A stretch of 64,000 nt of DNA from Metabacillus sp. KUDC1714. GTDB taxonomy: Bacteria; Bacillota; Bacilli; Bacillales; Bacillaceae. A program made the translations under genes and the position numbers. Below, piece by piece: positions 29,552 to 38,351 of the stretch; positions within the stretch are counted from its first letter, which is position 1, and every line of letters begins with the position of its first letter. A model generated the notes under the pieces. That model was given only the letters and a program-made list of their open reading frames with translations, was not told the DNA's origin and searched no databases. The stretch is taken from assembly GCF_014217835.1 (NCBI RefSeq), contig NZ_CP055263.1, positions 2,359,501 through 2,423,500 of the forward strand. Direction: 5' to 3'.

Positions 29552-30685
29552 ATGTCATTACTATTAGCAAAGGAACGTTTAGTACTTGATGAGTATTTTC
29601 CAGGTTTGGATGATAAACTAGCTTCTTTTACTTTTATGGAAAGAGAGTCTCAAGGAAATGAGTGTATAGATCTAATAAAACAAATGGGTGTTCCGTCACT
29701 TATGATTCCAAAAGAGTATGGTGGAAAAGGTGCTAGCGCCTTGGATGCCATTTATATTCAAAGAGCAATTGGCTCTAGATCTCCTTCTTTAGCAATAGCA
29801 TTGACAATGCATCAATTTTCAGTTGCATCATTAATTGGTGCAATAAGCGTACAACCTGAATTAGAGCGAATCTTAACTATGATTGCAGAAGAAAACCTTT
29901 TATTGGCTTCAGGGTTTGCTGAGGGGATTAGCCAAAATATTTTTTCACCTACAGTAGAAGCAATACCTGTCAATGGAGGGATAATTGTTAATGGTAGGAA
30001 AAAGCCATGCACTTTATCTCACAAAATGGACTTATTGACAGCAAGTGTTAAGTTGCCCAATGACCAACTAGCTATCATAATCATTCCTAGTAACACACCA
30101 GGAATAAAAGTAAATGATTTTTGGAATCACTGGATTCTTAAAGGTACTGATACTCATGAGGTGGTTCTTGAGGATGTATTTGTATCAAATGAAAATGTTT
30201 TTCATGCCGGAACTGAGCAAAACGTAAGTCCGGTCATTATGAATGGGTTAATTTGGTTTGAATTACTTGCTACAGCATCTTACATAGGTGTAGTTTCTTC
30301 CATGGTTGAAAAGGTTCTACAATCGGATAAGGCTCAAAATTTAGATAAAATACATGACTTGACTGCTGATTTAGTTCTGACGATGAATTCTCTTGAAGGT
30401 TTAGCATATAAATTTATCAATAATCAATTTTTAGACGTGTTGTTAAATGAGGTTTTATTAGTTAGAGATAGCATTGAAAGGAAGATTGAGCAAATTTCAA
30501 CTCAATCAGCAAAACTATTAGGTGGTATGAACTTCTTAACATCTTTAGATACATCATATCTTCTTCTGGTGTCTCAACTTCTTACATTTCATCCACCTTC
30601 CAAACAAGATTGCTTTGCGCTATTTGAACAATATATTCATGGTGGTGAGAGTCAACAAGTAGGTGAACCAACAGTACTAAAATAA
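29552..30685 (+). CDS. Acyl-CoA dehydrogenase family protein, divergent
   Basis: This 377-aa flavoprotein-like enzyme is related to acyl-CoA dehydrogenases. The N-terminal helical domain has LIPKEYGG-like (MIPKEYGGKGAS), and SPSLAIALTMHQFSV and LLASGFAEG follow. The middle beta domain includes VNGRKKPCTLSHKMDLL. The C-terminal helical domain is recognisable (SAKLLGGMNFL), but the usual YEG-type segment with the catalytic glutamate is replaced by a short tail (YIHGGESQQ). Such divergent forms occur in natural-product pathways acting on carrier-bound acyl groups. It is the last gene of the cluster, and a tie to the acyl substrate of the fusion enzyme is inference. Confidence 0.78.
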   Translation: MSLLLAKERLVLDEYFPGLDDKLASFTFMERESQGNECIDLIKQMGVPSLMIPKEYGGKGASALDAIYIQRAIGSRSPSLAIALTMHQFSVASLIGAISVQPELERILTMIAEENLLLASGFAEGISQNIFSPTVEAIPVNGGIIVNGRKKPCTLSHKMDLLTASVKLPNDQLAIIIIPSNTPGIKVNDFWNHWILKGTDTHEVVLEDVFVSNENVFHAGTEQNVSPVIMNGLIWFELLATASYIGVVSSMVEKVLQSDKAQNLDKIHDLTADLVLTMNSLEGLAYKFINNQFLDVLLNEVLLVRDSIERKIEQISTQSAKLLGGMNFLTSLDTSYLLLVSQLLTFHPPSKQDCFALFEQYIHGGESQQVGEPTVLK

Positions 30686-30708
30686 TGGCTCTTTGCAATA
30701 TTTATTTT

Positions 30709-30812
30709 ATAGGCTATGTTATAGCGACACTGTTGATTTTGGCACTTTGTTGATTGAAGCAACACTTGCAGCGGAAATCAACAACCAAGTTTAACAGTGC
30801 GATTCTATAAAA
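30709..30812. repeat. Hairpin element R3, copy 2
   Basis: This copy starts AGGCTATGTTATAG and contains nested stems: CACTGTT with AACAGTG, and TTGTTGATT with AATCAACAA. It shares GCGGAAATCAACAACCAAG with copy 1 at 21865-21942. Confidence 0.6.
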
Positions 30813-30819
30813 AGATGAT

Positions 30820-30857
30820 AAAAGCATCTACATTAAAAGAATGTAGGTGCTTTTTGT
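30820..30857 (+). terminator. Intrinsic terminator of the acyl-amine cluster
   Basis: AAAAGCATCTACATT pairs with AATGTAGGTGCTTTTT around AAAAG. It marks the end of the cluster. Confidence 0.8.
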
Positions 30858-30978
30858 TGTCTAAAAATACATCATTTAAAAAATTACAAGTATACCTGTG
30901 ACGAAATAAGGTTTGAGCAAATAAGATATAAAATACAACCGCCTAGTAACTATCATGTTCCGGACAAGGGGGATAACA

Positions 30979-32166
30979 ATGAAAAAAGAAGGCACATATC
31001 ATTTTGAAACAAAGGCAATCCATGCAGGTTATACTTCGAAAGAGCACTCAGATAGCTTAACCCCACCAATTTATCAATCATCAACCTTTACTTTTACATC
31101 ATTAGAGCAAGGAGCTAATCGATTTGCAGGTGTAGAGGATGGCTATATTTATTCAAGGCTTTCAAATCCTACAGTTACAGTTTTAGAAAAACGTATGGCC
31201 CAGTTAGAAGAGGGGGAGGCGGCACTTGCATTCGGGTCAGGAATGGCTGCAGTATCAGCAGTTTTAATTGGATTAACAAAGGCGAATGATCATATTTTAT
31301 GTTCAAGAGGTGTTTATGGGTGTACCTTCGGCCTGTTAAGGATGCTACAAGAAAAATATCAAATCGATCATACCTTCTCAGAATTAGCTACAACCGAAGA
31401 AATTATTTCAAAAATTCAAGAGAACACAACGTGTATTTATATTGAAACGCCAATTAATCCTACAATGAAATTAATTGACTTAGAACTAGTTGTAAAGATT
31501 GCTAAAGAAAAGGGAATAATGGTTGTTGTTGATAATACTTTCTCAACTCCTTATTTACAAAAACCTCTAACATTAGGCTGTGATATTACCATTCATAGTG
31601 CAACGAAGTACATTGGTGGGCATGGTGATGTAATTGCAGGTATCATTGTCGGAAATCATGAAGTTATAAGTCACTTAAAGAAAACGACTCAAAAGGATAT
31701 TGGAGGAGTCATTTCTCCTTTTGATGCTTGGTTACTGCTTAGAGGAATCAAAACATTGGCTGTAAGGATGGATCGCCATTGTGAAAATGCAAAAAAGCTT
31801 GTCGATCTATTGGGTAATCATCCAAGGATTAAGGCAGTTTATTACCCTGGAGACCAAAATCACCCAGATTACGAAATAATGAAGAGACAAATGAAAAACG
31901 GTGGAGGTCTTCTATCATTTGAAGTTAATGGGACATATGAAGAAGCTGTAAGAGTGGTAAATCAATTAAAACTAATCCCAATTGCGGTAAGCCTAGGTGA
32001 TGCTGAAACACTTATCCAGCATCCTGCTTCAATGACACATGCAGTCATTCCTGAAGATGTTAGAAAGGATATGGGGATTTCAAATGAATTACTTCGTCTC
32101 TCGGTAGGACTGGAAGCATGGGAGGATATTTGGGAGGATTTAAAGCAGGCTTTAGATTCATTGTGA
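30979..32166 (+). CDS. megL: Methionine gamma-lyase
   Basis: This PLP enzyme of the Cys/Met metabolism family (395 aa) degrades methionine to methanethiol, 2-oxobutyrate and ammonia. The PLP lysine is Lys210 in HSATKYIGGHGD. Tyr113 and Cys115 in GVYGCTFGLL match the tyrosine and specific cysteine of true methionine gamma-lyases, which favours that activity over cystathionine gamma-lyase. The ATG at 30955 has no ribosome binding site; the ATG at 30979 follows AAGGGGG. It is a single gene ended by a weak hairpin. A cystathionine lyase activity cannot be excluded. Confidence 0.87.
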   Translation: MKKEGTYHFETKAIHAGYTSKEHSDSLTPPIYQSSTFTFTSLEQGANRFAGVEDGYIYSRLSNPTVTVLEKRMAQLEEGEAALAFGSGMAAVSAVLIGLTKANDHILCSRGVYGCTFGLLRMLQEKYQIDHTFSELATTEEIISKIQENTTCIYIETPINPTMKLIDLELVVKIAKEKGIMVVVDNTFSTPYLQKPLTLGCDITIHSATKYIGGHGDVIAGIIVGNHEVISHLKKTTQKDIGGVISPFDAWLLLRGIKTLAVRMDRHCENAKKLVDLLGNHPRIKAVYYPGDQNHPDYEIMKRQMKNGGGLLSFEVNGTYEEAVRVVNQLKLIPIAVSLGDAETLIQHPASMTHAVIPEDVRKDMGISNELLRLSVGLEAWEDIWEDLKQALDSL

Positions 32167-32173
32167 CAATAAA

Positions 32174-32210
32174 AAAGACCTGTTGAAATGCTAAGTGTGA
32201 GCAGGTCTTT
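32174..32210 (+). terminator. Weak terminator-like hairpin
   Basis: AAAGACCTG pairs with CAGGTCTTT around a 19-nt loop. The T-run is short. The following stretch to 32528 holds no gene or riboswitch that I can recognise; it ends in the ribosome binding site AAGGGG of the next gene. Confidence 0.5.
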
Positions 32211-32528
32211 CCTAATTCTATATGGACTACATATGTTTTAAACGTATTTAATACGATCGACCTTTTTCGTTATTTGTAATAATTTGAACACCTATAGTAA
32301 TACGCTCTAAGAAGGAGGCTGGTTTTAAAGTTAGAAAAATAAACTAATGCCTAGATTTACTGAATACGAATACCAATATCGTTTGTCGTGCTTTATTATC
32401 AAAAAATCTCGATGAAAATAAAGGTTTTTAGGAATTAGGTAATATGCTAATATAGTAAAAGTGTATATCTGTAGACGATTGTGCATCATATGAAAGTCTA
32501 GAGTAAATAAAGTAAGGGGTGTTGTGAA

Positions 32529-33950
32529 TTGAACATAATTGAAACGTTTATTAATGGAACTAATACATTACTTTGGTCATATGTTTTAATTATATTGTTA
32601 ATTGGGACTGGTCTTTATTTTACTTTTCGAACAAAGTTTGTACAGTTTCGTTTAATTGGCGAAATGTTTAGGCTCTTAGGTGAAGGTGCAAGGGCTGATA
32701 AAAAAGGTGTCTCATCCTTTCAGGCTTTTTGTATTAGTACAGCTTCACGCGTAGGTACAGGTAACCTTGCAGGGGTTGCAATAGCAATCACAACTGGTGG
32801 TCCAGGAGCGGTGTTTTGGATGTGGTTGATTGCCTTAATTGGTTCAGCTTCTGCATTTATAGAAAGTACACTAGCTCAAATTTATAAGGTTAAAGATGGT
32901 AACAATTACCGAGGCGGTCCCGCTTACTATATGGAAAAGGCGTTAAATGCTCGCTGGATGGGTGTAACATTTGCTGTGTTAATTTCTCTAACGTTTGGAT
33001 TAGCATTTAATTCGGTTCAGGCAAATACAATTACAAGTGCGTTAAATGGATCTTTTGGAATAAATAAAATTATCATTGCGATCGTCTTGTCTATCATTAC
33101 AGCCGTTGTTATCTTTGGTGGGATAAAACGAGTTGCAACAGTATCAGAAATCATGGTACCAATCATGGCAGGAGGATATATATTAATTGCTCTGTTTATC
33201 ATGATTATGAATATTTCCGAATTACCTGGTGTAATCGTTTTAATATTCGAAAGTGCTTTTGGTGTCAGTGAAGTGGCTGGTGGAGCTTTAGGTGCTGCGA
33301 TGATGAATGGAATAAAACGTGGTTTGTTTTCAAATGAAGCAGGTATGGGTAGTGCTCCGAATGCTGCAGCTACAGCTGATGTCAGCCATCCTGTAAAACA
33401 AGGATTAATTCAATCTCTTGGTGTATTTGTGGATACACTTTTAATCTGTAGCTCAACAGCATTTATTATTCTTTTGTCAGGTCTTTACACATCAACAGAA
33501 TCAAATGGTATCCTGCTTACACAAAATGCACTTGAAACAACAATGGGTTCTTGGGCTGGGATATTCCTTGCAATCATTGTTTTACTATTTTGCTTTAGTT
33601 CAGTTGTTGGGAACTATTATTATGGTGAAACAAACATTGAGTTTATCAATACAAGTAAACTATGGCTAAATATTTACCGTATTGCAGTAGTTGGCATGGT
33701 CGCATTTGGATCTCTTGCATCGTTAAGCTTTGTCTGGAGTCTTGCTGATTTACTAATGGGCTTAATGGCAATCATTAACTTAATTGCGATTGTGCTACTT
33801 GGGAAGATTGCGATCTCAGCACTCAATGACTATTTGAAACAAAAAGCGAGTGGAAAAAATCCAGTCTTTCATGTTTCAAATATTAAAGGTCTAAAAAATG
33901 TTGAAGCATGGGGTGGAACTTCAGAAAAGAGAAGTGCCGGTAACAAATAA
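32529..33950 (+). CDS. alsT: Sodium:alanine/glutamine symporter (AGCS family)
   Basis: This 473-aa AGCS-family symporter imports a small neutral amino acid (alanine, glycine or glutamine) with Na+. It has about ten membrane segments. The hallmarks STASRVGTGNLAGVAIAITTGGPGAVFWMW, KDGNNYRGGPAYYM and GLFSNEAGMGSAPNAAA are all present. The start is TTG at 32529, 9 nt after AAGGGG. It resembles B. subtilis AlsT among several paralogues (GlnT, YrbD); which one is the orthologue is not certain. Confidence 0.87.
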   Translation: MNIIETFINGTNTLLWSYVLIILLIGTGLYFTFRTKFVQFRLIGEMFRLLGEGARADKKGVSSFQAFCISTASRVGTGNLAGVAIAITTGGPGAVFWMWLIALIGSASAFIESTLAQIYKVKDGNNYRGGPAYYMEKALNARWMGVTFAVLISLTFGLAFNSVQANTITSALNGSFGINKIIIAIVLSIITAVVIFGGIKRVATVSEIMVPIMAGGYILIALFIMIMNISELPGVIVLIFESAFGVSEVAGGALGAAMMNGIKRGLFSNEAGMGSAPNAAATADVSHPVKQGLIQSLGVFVDTLLICSSTAFIILLSGLYTSTESNGILLTQNALETTMGSWAGIFLAIIVLLFCFSSVVGNYYYGETNIEFINTSKLWLNIYRIAVVGMVAFGSLASLSFVWSLADLLMGLMAIINLIAIVLLGKIAISALNDYLKQKASGKNPVFHVSNIKGLKNVEAWGGTSEKRSAGNK

Positions 33951-34013
33951 ACTTTCTTGAAGATCATGTAAGGTAAAATGATTAGTCAATTTATAGTGCT
34001 AAAAAAATAAAAG

Positions 34014-34050
34014 CCTTAGCTCGATAATTTTTCGGGCTAAGGTTTTTGTT
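34014..34050 (+). terminator. Intrinsic terminator
   Basis: CCTTAGCTCGA pairs with TTCGGGCTAAGG, followed by TTTTTGTTTT. It ends alsT. Confidence 0.75.
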
Positions 34051-34052
34051 TT

Positions 34053-34086
34053 AAGACTGTGGATAAGTGCTACACATCCAGCCCAT
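34053..34086 (+). repeat. Truncated R1 repeat
   Basis: AGACTGTGGATAAGTGC and ACATCCAGCCC match only the left end of the R1 element seen at 10090 and 63178. The remainder is missing and the sequence runs straight into the next gene. Confidence 0.55.
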
Positions 34087-34089
34087 CTC

Positions 34090-34404
34090 CTAGTGAATCT
34101 CCTGAATTTCACGAAGGGCATCCTCTAATCCCTTAAATCCTTTCAAATCCTTCCTATCAGGTTCATCAGATTCTATTGTCCATTCTTTTTTCTCAGGAGC
34201 TAAACCCCCATGATTGTTCTTTAAATAAGATGAATGGATATGATAGGTCTTTCCTTCTTTACGAACTGTATAGCCTAAATAGTAATGATTATCTTGACCT
34301 TCTTCTTCAAAAATACCAATGTCCTCTATTCCATACTTATTAATAAAAGGTTGAAACGAATCCTGTAGTTCGTTAATAATTTGCTCTCTTGATAAAAAAT
34401 CCAT
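34090..34404 (-). CDS. Conserved hypothetical protein, DUF5634-like
   Basis: This 104-aa acidic protein has no membrane segment. The sequence alternates helix (REQIINELQDSFQPFINKYG) and strands (DNHYYLGYTVRKEGKTYHIHSSY). It recalls the small DUF5634 proteins of Bacillaceae, but this is from memory and not checked. TGGAGT precedes the ATG at a normal distance. Its 3' end lies directly beside a truncated R1 repeat. The function is unknown. Confidence 0.65.
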   Translation of the reverse strand: MDFLSREQIINELQDSFQPFINKYGIEDIGIFEEEGQDNHYYLGYTVRKEGKTYHIHSSYLKNNHGGLAPEKKEWTIESDEPDRKDLKGFKGLEDALREIQEIH

Positions 34405-34480
34405 CTTTTCAACTCCATTTCAATTTTCCTCTTATCTTAATATGTCTTTCTTTTTTGTTGCTAAACACCTTTTTTTGAAA

Positions 34481-34579
34481 GGCTATGGTAAAGCTACTGT
34501 TGATTGGAGCGGAAACGTGAGACTTCTGAGGGAGTGCGAGTCCAAGTGAGTCACTCCAGGTGCTTGTACGTGTTTAGCC
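34481..34579. repeat. R3-like element abutting the YitT-type gene
   Basis: It starts GGCTATGGTAAAG, continues TGTTGATTGGAGCGGAAA and ends CGTGTTTAGCC, so the ends GGCTA and TAGCC are inverted. The final C at 34579 is part of the stop codon of the neighbouring gene. Confidence 0.5.
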
Positions 34580-35160
34580 TAATCTGAATGTACAACATTT
34601 CTTGTAAATATACTTGTCGTAATGCCAACAAAAAGAATGGTGATAATCGAAAGCAAAAGAGTTTCGGTTGAAAATAACAGGCCACCAGATAAAATAACAA
34701 CTGCATCAATAATAAAAATGAGGATACCCACATTCATACCTGTTTTATCAGAGATAAATTGAGCGACAAGATCTGTTCCACCAGTACTCGTTTTATATTT
34801 CAACATTAGCCCAATTCCTAAGCCAACTAAGATCCCGCCAATGATGGAGCTAGGAACAGCTTCAATACGAAAAAATGCATGGATTGGGTTTAAGATATCG
34901 ATAAAAAAGGAAGAGATAACCATACCATGTAAGCTATTGTAAAAATAATCTCTATAGCCAAACCAAGCGATGAAAAAGATAGGAATACTAAAAATGATAA
35001 TCATCAGGCCTGCTTTAAGGCCCCATAAATAATTTACAATAAGACCGATCCCAATGATTCCTCCATCCAACACTTTGTAGGGGACCAAAAAGTAATTTAT
35101 TCCTAAGGATATTAAGATGCTGCCAATAATAATGATCAAGCCTTTTCTAATAAATTTCAT
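34579..35160 (-). CDS. YitT family membrane protein, short form
   Basis: This 193-aa membrane protein has five to six hydrophobic helices. The start KGLIIIIGSILISLGINYFLVPYKVLDGGIIGIGLI and the STGGTDLVAQ motif are typical of the YitT/DUF161 family. The C-terminal soluble DUF2179 domain of full-length members (about 280 aa) is absent. Its stop codon is formed at the edge of an R3-like element, so truncation is possible, although short relatives exist. An upstream in-frame ATG near 35256 has no ribosome binding site; the ATG at 35160 follows GGAGGGG. The function of the family is not settled. Confidence 0.8.
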   Translation of the reverse strand: MKFIRKGLIIIIGSILISLGINYFLVPYKVLDGGIIGIGLIVNYLWGLKAGLMIIIFSIPIFFIAWFGYRDYFYNSLHGMVISSFFIDILNPIHAFFRIEAVPSSIIGGILVGLGIGLMLKYKTSTGGTDLVAQFISDKTGMNVGILIFIIDAVVILSGGLLFSTETLLLSIITILFVGITTSIFTRNVVHSD

Positions 35161-35242
35161 TGATAACCCCTCCAAAGTAATTGGACATGTATTTATCATA
35201 TGTACGTATTTGATTTTAAATGAAGTCTGCATTTTATTATTT

Positions 35243-35459
35243 GGCTGTTTTCGCAAACCTTGTTGCTTTTAAAATAGTATTGGGTTGGTTGATTGGCACT
35301 CCAGGATGCTCGCTTTCCGTGGGGCGGGCGATGAGCCTCCTCAGCGCGAGCGCCTGCGGGGTCTCATCTGTCCCGCTACTCCCACAGGAGTCTCGCACCT
35401 TCCGCACCAATAAACCTAATCAGTTTTGTTCAAAAACAACAATCTTTTAGAAAAGAGCC
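35243..35459 (+). mobile_element. MITE-like element R2, intact copy with 8-bp target duplication
   Basis: This 217-bp element starts GGCTGTTTTCGCAAAC and ends CTTTTAGAAAAGAGCC, giving imperfect terminal inverted repeats. It is flanked on both sides by TATTATTT (35235-35242 and 35460-35467), an 8-bp direct repeat. The centre is GC-rich with a long palindromic core. It has no coding capacity. A second copy at 51333-53316 is flanked by a different 8-bp repeat. Confidence 0.82.
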
Positions 35460-35571
35460 TATTATTTTTATATGAGCATTGGAATGCAATTTCATGTTCA
35501 AAAGTAATAATCCACGAATTTTAAAGAACAATAAACATATTATAAAATGCTGATTTATGGAGGCGTTAAAC

Positions 35572-36573
35572 TTGAGTAATGAAACAGACAATAATGGATT
35601 TATATCACTAATTAAAAAGGGGAATAAATCATCAGCAGTTGCAATGATTGGTAACGGGATTATTGCAGCTTGTAAGGCTATCGCTTATGTAATAAGTGGG
35701 AGTGGGGCTATGTTTGCATCTGCTATGCACTCACTTGCAGATGCAGTAAATCAAGGGTTTGTGTTTATTGGTAGTGTTCTATCAGAAAAACGGCCGACGC
35801 CACAATTTCCAACAGGCTTTGGACGTGTAATCAACATATTTTGTATGATCGCAGTCATAGTAGTGACCATCATGGCTTACGAAACAATCAAAGAAGGCTG
35901 GCACTTACTGCATCACCCAGTAGAAAATACCGGTGGGTTTTGGTTAAGTATAGGTGTATTAATCATTAACCTGGTTATTGATGGTGGAATTTTACTAAAA
36001 GCAATGAAGGAAATTCTAAAGGAAGCTAGAGTAGAAAAGACAAAAGGATGGGGAATAGCCAAAGCGGCATTTAGTAACGTTGGTCGTGCAGCACCGCCTA
36101 CTCGTTTAGTTTTTTATGAAGACATCGTAGCTGTTACAGGGGCATTATTAGCCTTAACCGCAATCATTGTCACAGCATTTACTGATTTCACAAGCTTGGA
36201 TGGTATAGCTACAATTCTAATTGGCTTTTTAATGATTGGAGTAGCCTTCAGAGTAGGATTTGATAATATGGTTGGACTTATCGGGGTAGCTGCGCCAAAG
36301 GATATTGAAGAAAAAGTGTTCAGAACAATATTAAGTGATGAAGATGTTACAGATATTAAAAAACTCAGGATAATACAAGAAGGTCGATATTATCATGTTG
36401 AGGGCCTAATTGAATTAAGAAAAGGACTTTCACTTGCAGTTGCTGATGATATAAAATTTAGGGTGCAAGATAAAATTATATCTGATCAAGATATTACCGA
36501 TGTTACTCTCGGTATTATAGAGGATGATGGGATTATGGATCTGTCCCCAGATCGGTTAAATGGTCTGATTTGA
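35572..36573 (+). CDS. Cation diffusion facilitator family transporter
   Basis: This CDF protein (333 aa) would export a divalent metal ion in exchange for protons. It has about five to six membrane helices; the first metal-site helix has SAMHSLADAVNQGFVFIGS and a second has YEDIVAVTGALLAL. The C-terminal cytosolic domain contains VTDIKKLRIIQEGRYYHVEGLIEL, the usual ferredoxin-like fold. Start choice: the ATG at 35557 lies inside the Shine-Dalgarno TGGAGG, and the TTG at 35572 is 8 nt after it, so TTG is preferred. The metal is not evident. It is a single gene with its own terminator. Confidence 0.85.
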   Translation: MSNETDNNGFISLIKKGNKSSAVAMIGNGIIAACKAIAYVISGSGAMFASAMHSLADAVNQGFVFIGSVLSEKRPTPQFPTGFGRVINIFCMIAVIVVTIMAYETIKEGWHLLHHPVENTGGFWLSIGVLIINLVIDGGILLKAMKEILKEARVEKTKGWGIAKAAFSNVGRAAPPTRLVFYEDIVAVTGALLALTAIIVTAFTDFTSLDGIATILIGFLMIGVAFRVGFDNMVGLIGVAAPKDIEEKVFRTILSDEDVTDIKKLRIIQEGRYYHVEGLIELRKGLSLAVADDIKFRVQDKIISDQDITDVTLGIIEDDGIMDLSPDRLNGLI

Positions 36574-36582
36574 AACTAAACG

Positions 36583-36617
36583 AACTCAAGCAGTTTTCTT
36601 GCTTGAGTTTATTTGTG
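36583..36617 (+). terminator. Intrinsic terminator
   Basis: AACTCAAGCA pairs with TGCTTGAGTT around GTTTTCT, followed by TATTTG. Confidence 0.75.
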
Positions 36618-36726
36618 TCGTATTTTTTTAGCGCATGCAAAAAAATACATTATTTAAAGAAATATGATTTCAATTCCATATAATTCCTACATATACTGTT
36701 TATTAGCTTATTTGGGAGGTATTATT

Positions 36727-37131
36727 ATGAATAGCAAATATAAATTGTATGTAGACGAAATTTTAAAAACATGGCAAGAAAAATTGAGAGAAGGTGCTTT
36801 TAAGCTAATAAATAAGTATGGTTATCCTGATGAAGCGTCAGCAAGTAAACTTATTTGGTATAACAATGGGGATTGGAAACGAACGATTGCCCACCGTGAT
36901 GCAATAACATATCTACTGTCCAATAATCAATCAAACTTTCTTGAACAAACGTTTGAATATATGCATTCTTTGGATGAAATGAAAATAGATAATGAAAATA
37001 TTTATGTAAATAGTACAAATAAGGAAATAACAATTTTTGGTGAAAAAGAAGAGGTGAATCTTATATCCCTAAATATTCTTCTTGAAAAGGATAAAGAGAG
37101 TTATAAAAGCAAAAGTCAAAAGGTACTTTGA
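36727..37131 (+). CDS. Hypothetical protein
   Basis: I do not recognise this 134-aa protein. It is soluble, charged and mostly helical by composition, with no cysteine. The reading frame is open back to 36664, but only the ATG at 36727 has a ribosome binding site (GGGAGGT). It ends at a convergent terminator shared with the minus-strand gene. Confidence 0.6.
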   Translation: MNSKYKLYVDEILKTWQEKLREGAFKLINKYGYPDEASASKLIWYNNGDWKRTIAHRDAITYLLSNNQSNFLEQTFEYMHSLDEMKIDNENIYVNSTNKEITIFGEKEEVNLISLNILLEKDKESYKSKSQKVL

Positions 37132-37153
37132 ATGTCTTTTAAAAAGATGAAAA

Positions 37154-37213
37154 CTACTGAATGAAAGTGGTTGCTACCCGAGGGAGTCCATTTTCGTTCA
37201 GTAGTGGATTTTT
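37154..37213. terminator. Convergent terminator
   Basis: CTACTGAATGAAA pairs with TTTCGTTCAGTAG around a 25-nt loop, followed by GGATTTTTATT on the plus strand. It lies between two converging genes. Confidence 0.65.
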
Positions 37214-37214
37214 A

Positions 37215-37586
37215 TTATTGTATAGATGATGAGCCTACTAACGATTCAGTAGTATGACCAAGAAGTAATAAACTAATCTTTGCATAGCCAACATTTTTAT
37301 TAGCAACAAATAAGTCCTTGAGAACTTGTGAATCTATATCATTGATCAATTTTTGTACTTCTTTCTTATATAAGCGTAAAACAGATCCATAAACAAAATT
37401 AGGTGTGCAATTATGAACATCTTCATCCATAATTAAACAACCCATATATTGAAATTTGAATTGGAATGCTCTTGTTAAATTTACGACATGCAATAGTTTG
37501 TCAAAAAGTTGAGGAAAGTCCCGTTTTAATTGTTTAACCGCTTCTTCGGTGGCCTTCAATTCATCATGACTAGATATGGTAATCAT
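37215..37586 (-). CDS. Hypothetical protein
   Basis: I do not recognise this 123-aa protein. It is mostly helical, with two cysteines and no signal peptide or membrane segment. Its ATG follows AGGAGGG. It starts 14 bp after the thioesterase stop and is probably co-transcribed with it. Confidence 0.65.
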   Translation of the reverse strand: MITISSHDELKATEEAVKQLKRDFPQLFDKLLHVVNLTRAFQFKFQYMGCLIMDEDVHNCTPNFVYGSVLRLYKKEVQKLINDIDSQVLKDLFVANKNVGYAKISLLLLGHTTESLVGSSSIQ

Positions 37587-37600
37587 TATTCGCCCTCCTC

Positions 37601-38119
37601 TTATTTATCCCAAGGTTTTCTAACTGTAATATATTCTGCTAGTTCCTTACTTTTCTTTCTTCTTAATCTACGCATTTCCGCTCTATCTTTAGCAGTGTTG
37701 TAGAGAAACTTTTCCTCTTCTGTTTCTGGGATAATACCAGGAACTTCTACCGGTTGTTTCTTTTCGTCTAATGCAACAAAGGTTAAAAAGGCTGTTGCAG
37801 CCATTCTACGTTCGCCTGTCATCATATCCTCGGCGATTACTTTACAAAAAATTTCCATAGATGTTTTTCCTGTATAGGTAACAAATGATTCAATGCAGAC
37901 TGAATCAGTTTGGTGAATTGGACATAAAAAGTCGATAGAATCTGTAGATGCTGTTACACATTCCTTTACTCTAGAATGTCTACGTGCTGATAACGTTGCG
38001 ACATTATCTAGTTTTTTCATCAGAACTCCACCAAAAAGAGTATTATAATTATTTAAATCACATGATAATACTTGGTCTGTACTAACAATGCGGCTTTCTT
38101 TTGTTTTTATTGCTTCCAT
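37601..38119 (-). CDS. Acyl-CoA thioesterase, hotdog fold (YkhA type)
   Basis: This 172-aa hotdog thioesterase hydrolyses acyl-CoA and resembles B. subtilis YkhA. The key block is NNYNTLFGGVLMKKLDNVATLSARRHS, where the usual catalytic aspartate is in the D-N-V-A segment. SIDFLCPIHQTDSVCIESFVTYTGKTSMEIFCKV is the second conserved strand region. A C-terminal basic tail (RAEMRRLRRKKSKEL) is typical of the YkhA group. The ATG follows AAGGATGG. It leads a two-gene unit with the small gene downstream. Confidence 0.87.
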   Translation of the reverse strand: MEAIKTKESRIVSTDQVLSCDLNNYNTLFGGVLMKKLDNVATLSARRHSRVKECVTASTDSIDFLCPIHQTDSVCIESFVTYTGKTSMEIFCKVIAEDMMTGERRMAATAFLTFVALDEKKQPVEVPGIIPETEEEKFLYNTAKDRAEMRRLRRKKSKELAEYITVRKPWDK

Positions 38120-38351
38120 TTTTAATCCATCCTTTCATATTGGATTTACACAGAAATTTGCTGTCTTCTGCATTTCTTCATAGAGATGATAAAGTGATGC
38201 TGAAAAAAGTTATTGTTTACTTGTTACAAGTGTAGACCTGAGTTTTTGTTAAGTAAAATGGTTATATTTTATCTGAAGTATAGCTTTTGTCTATGTAAAT
38301 GCTTCCAAGTATAAATTAAGTGAATGAGCTGGAAGGGGAGGATTTTCAAGT

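Noticed and set aside
31000..32166. Calling the PLP lyase a cystathionine gamma-lyase or synthase
   Set aside because: The GVYGCTF cysteine that marks methionine gamma-lyase is present and no metB/metC or mccA neighbour is seen; the alternative is kept only as a possibility.
32167..32528. Search for a glycine, SAM or T-box leader before the AGCS symporter
   Set aside because: No conserved core or tRNA-binding GGTGG box with antiterminator was found.
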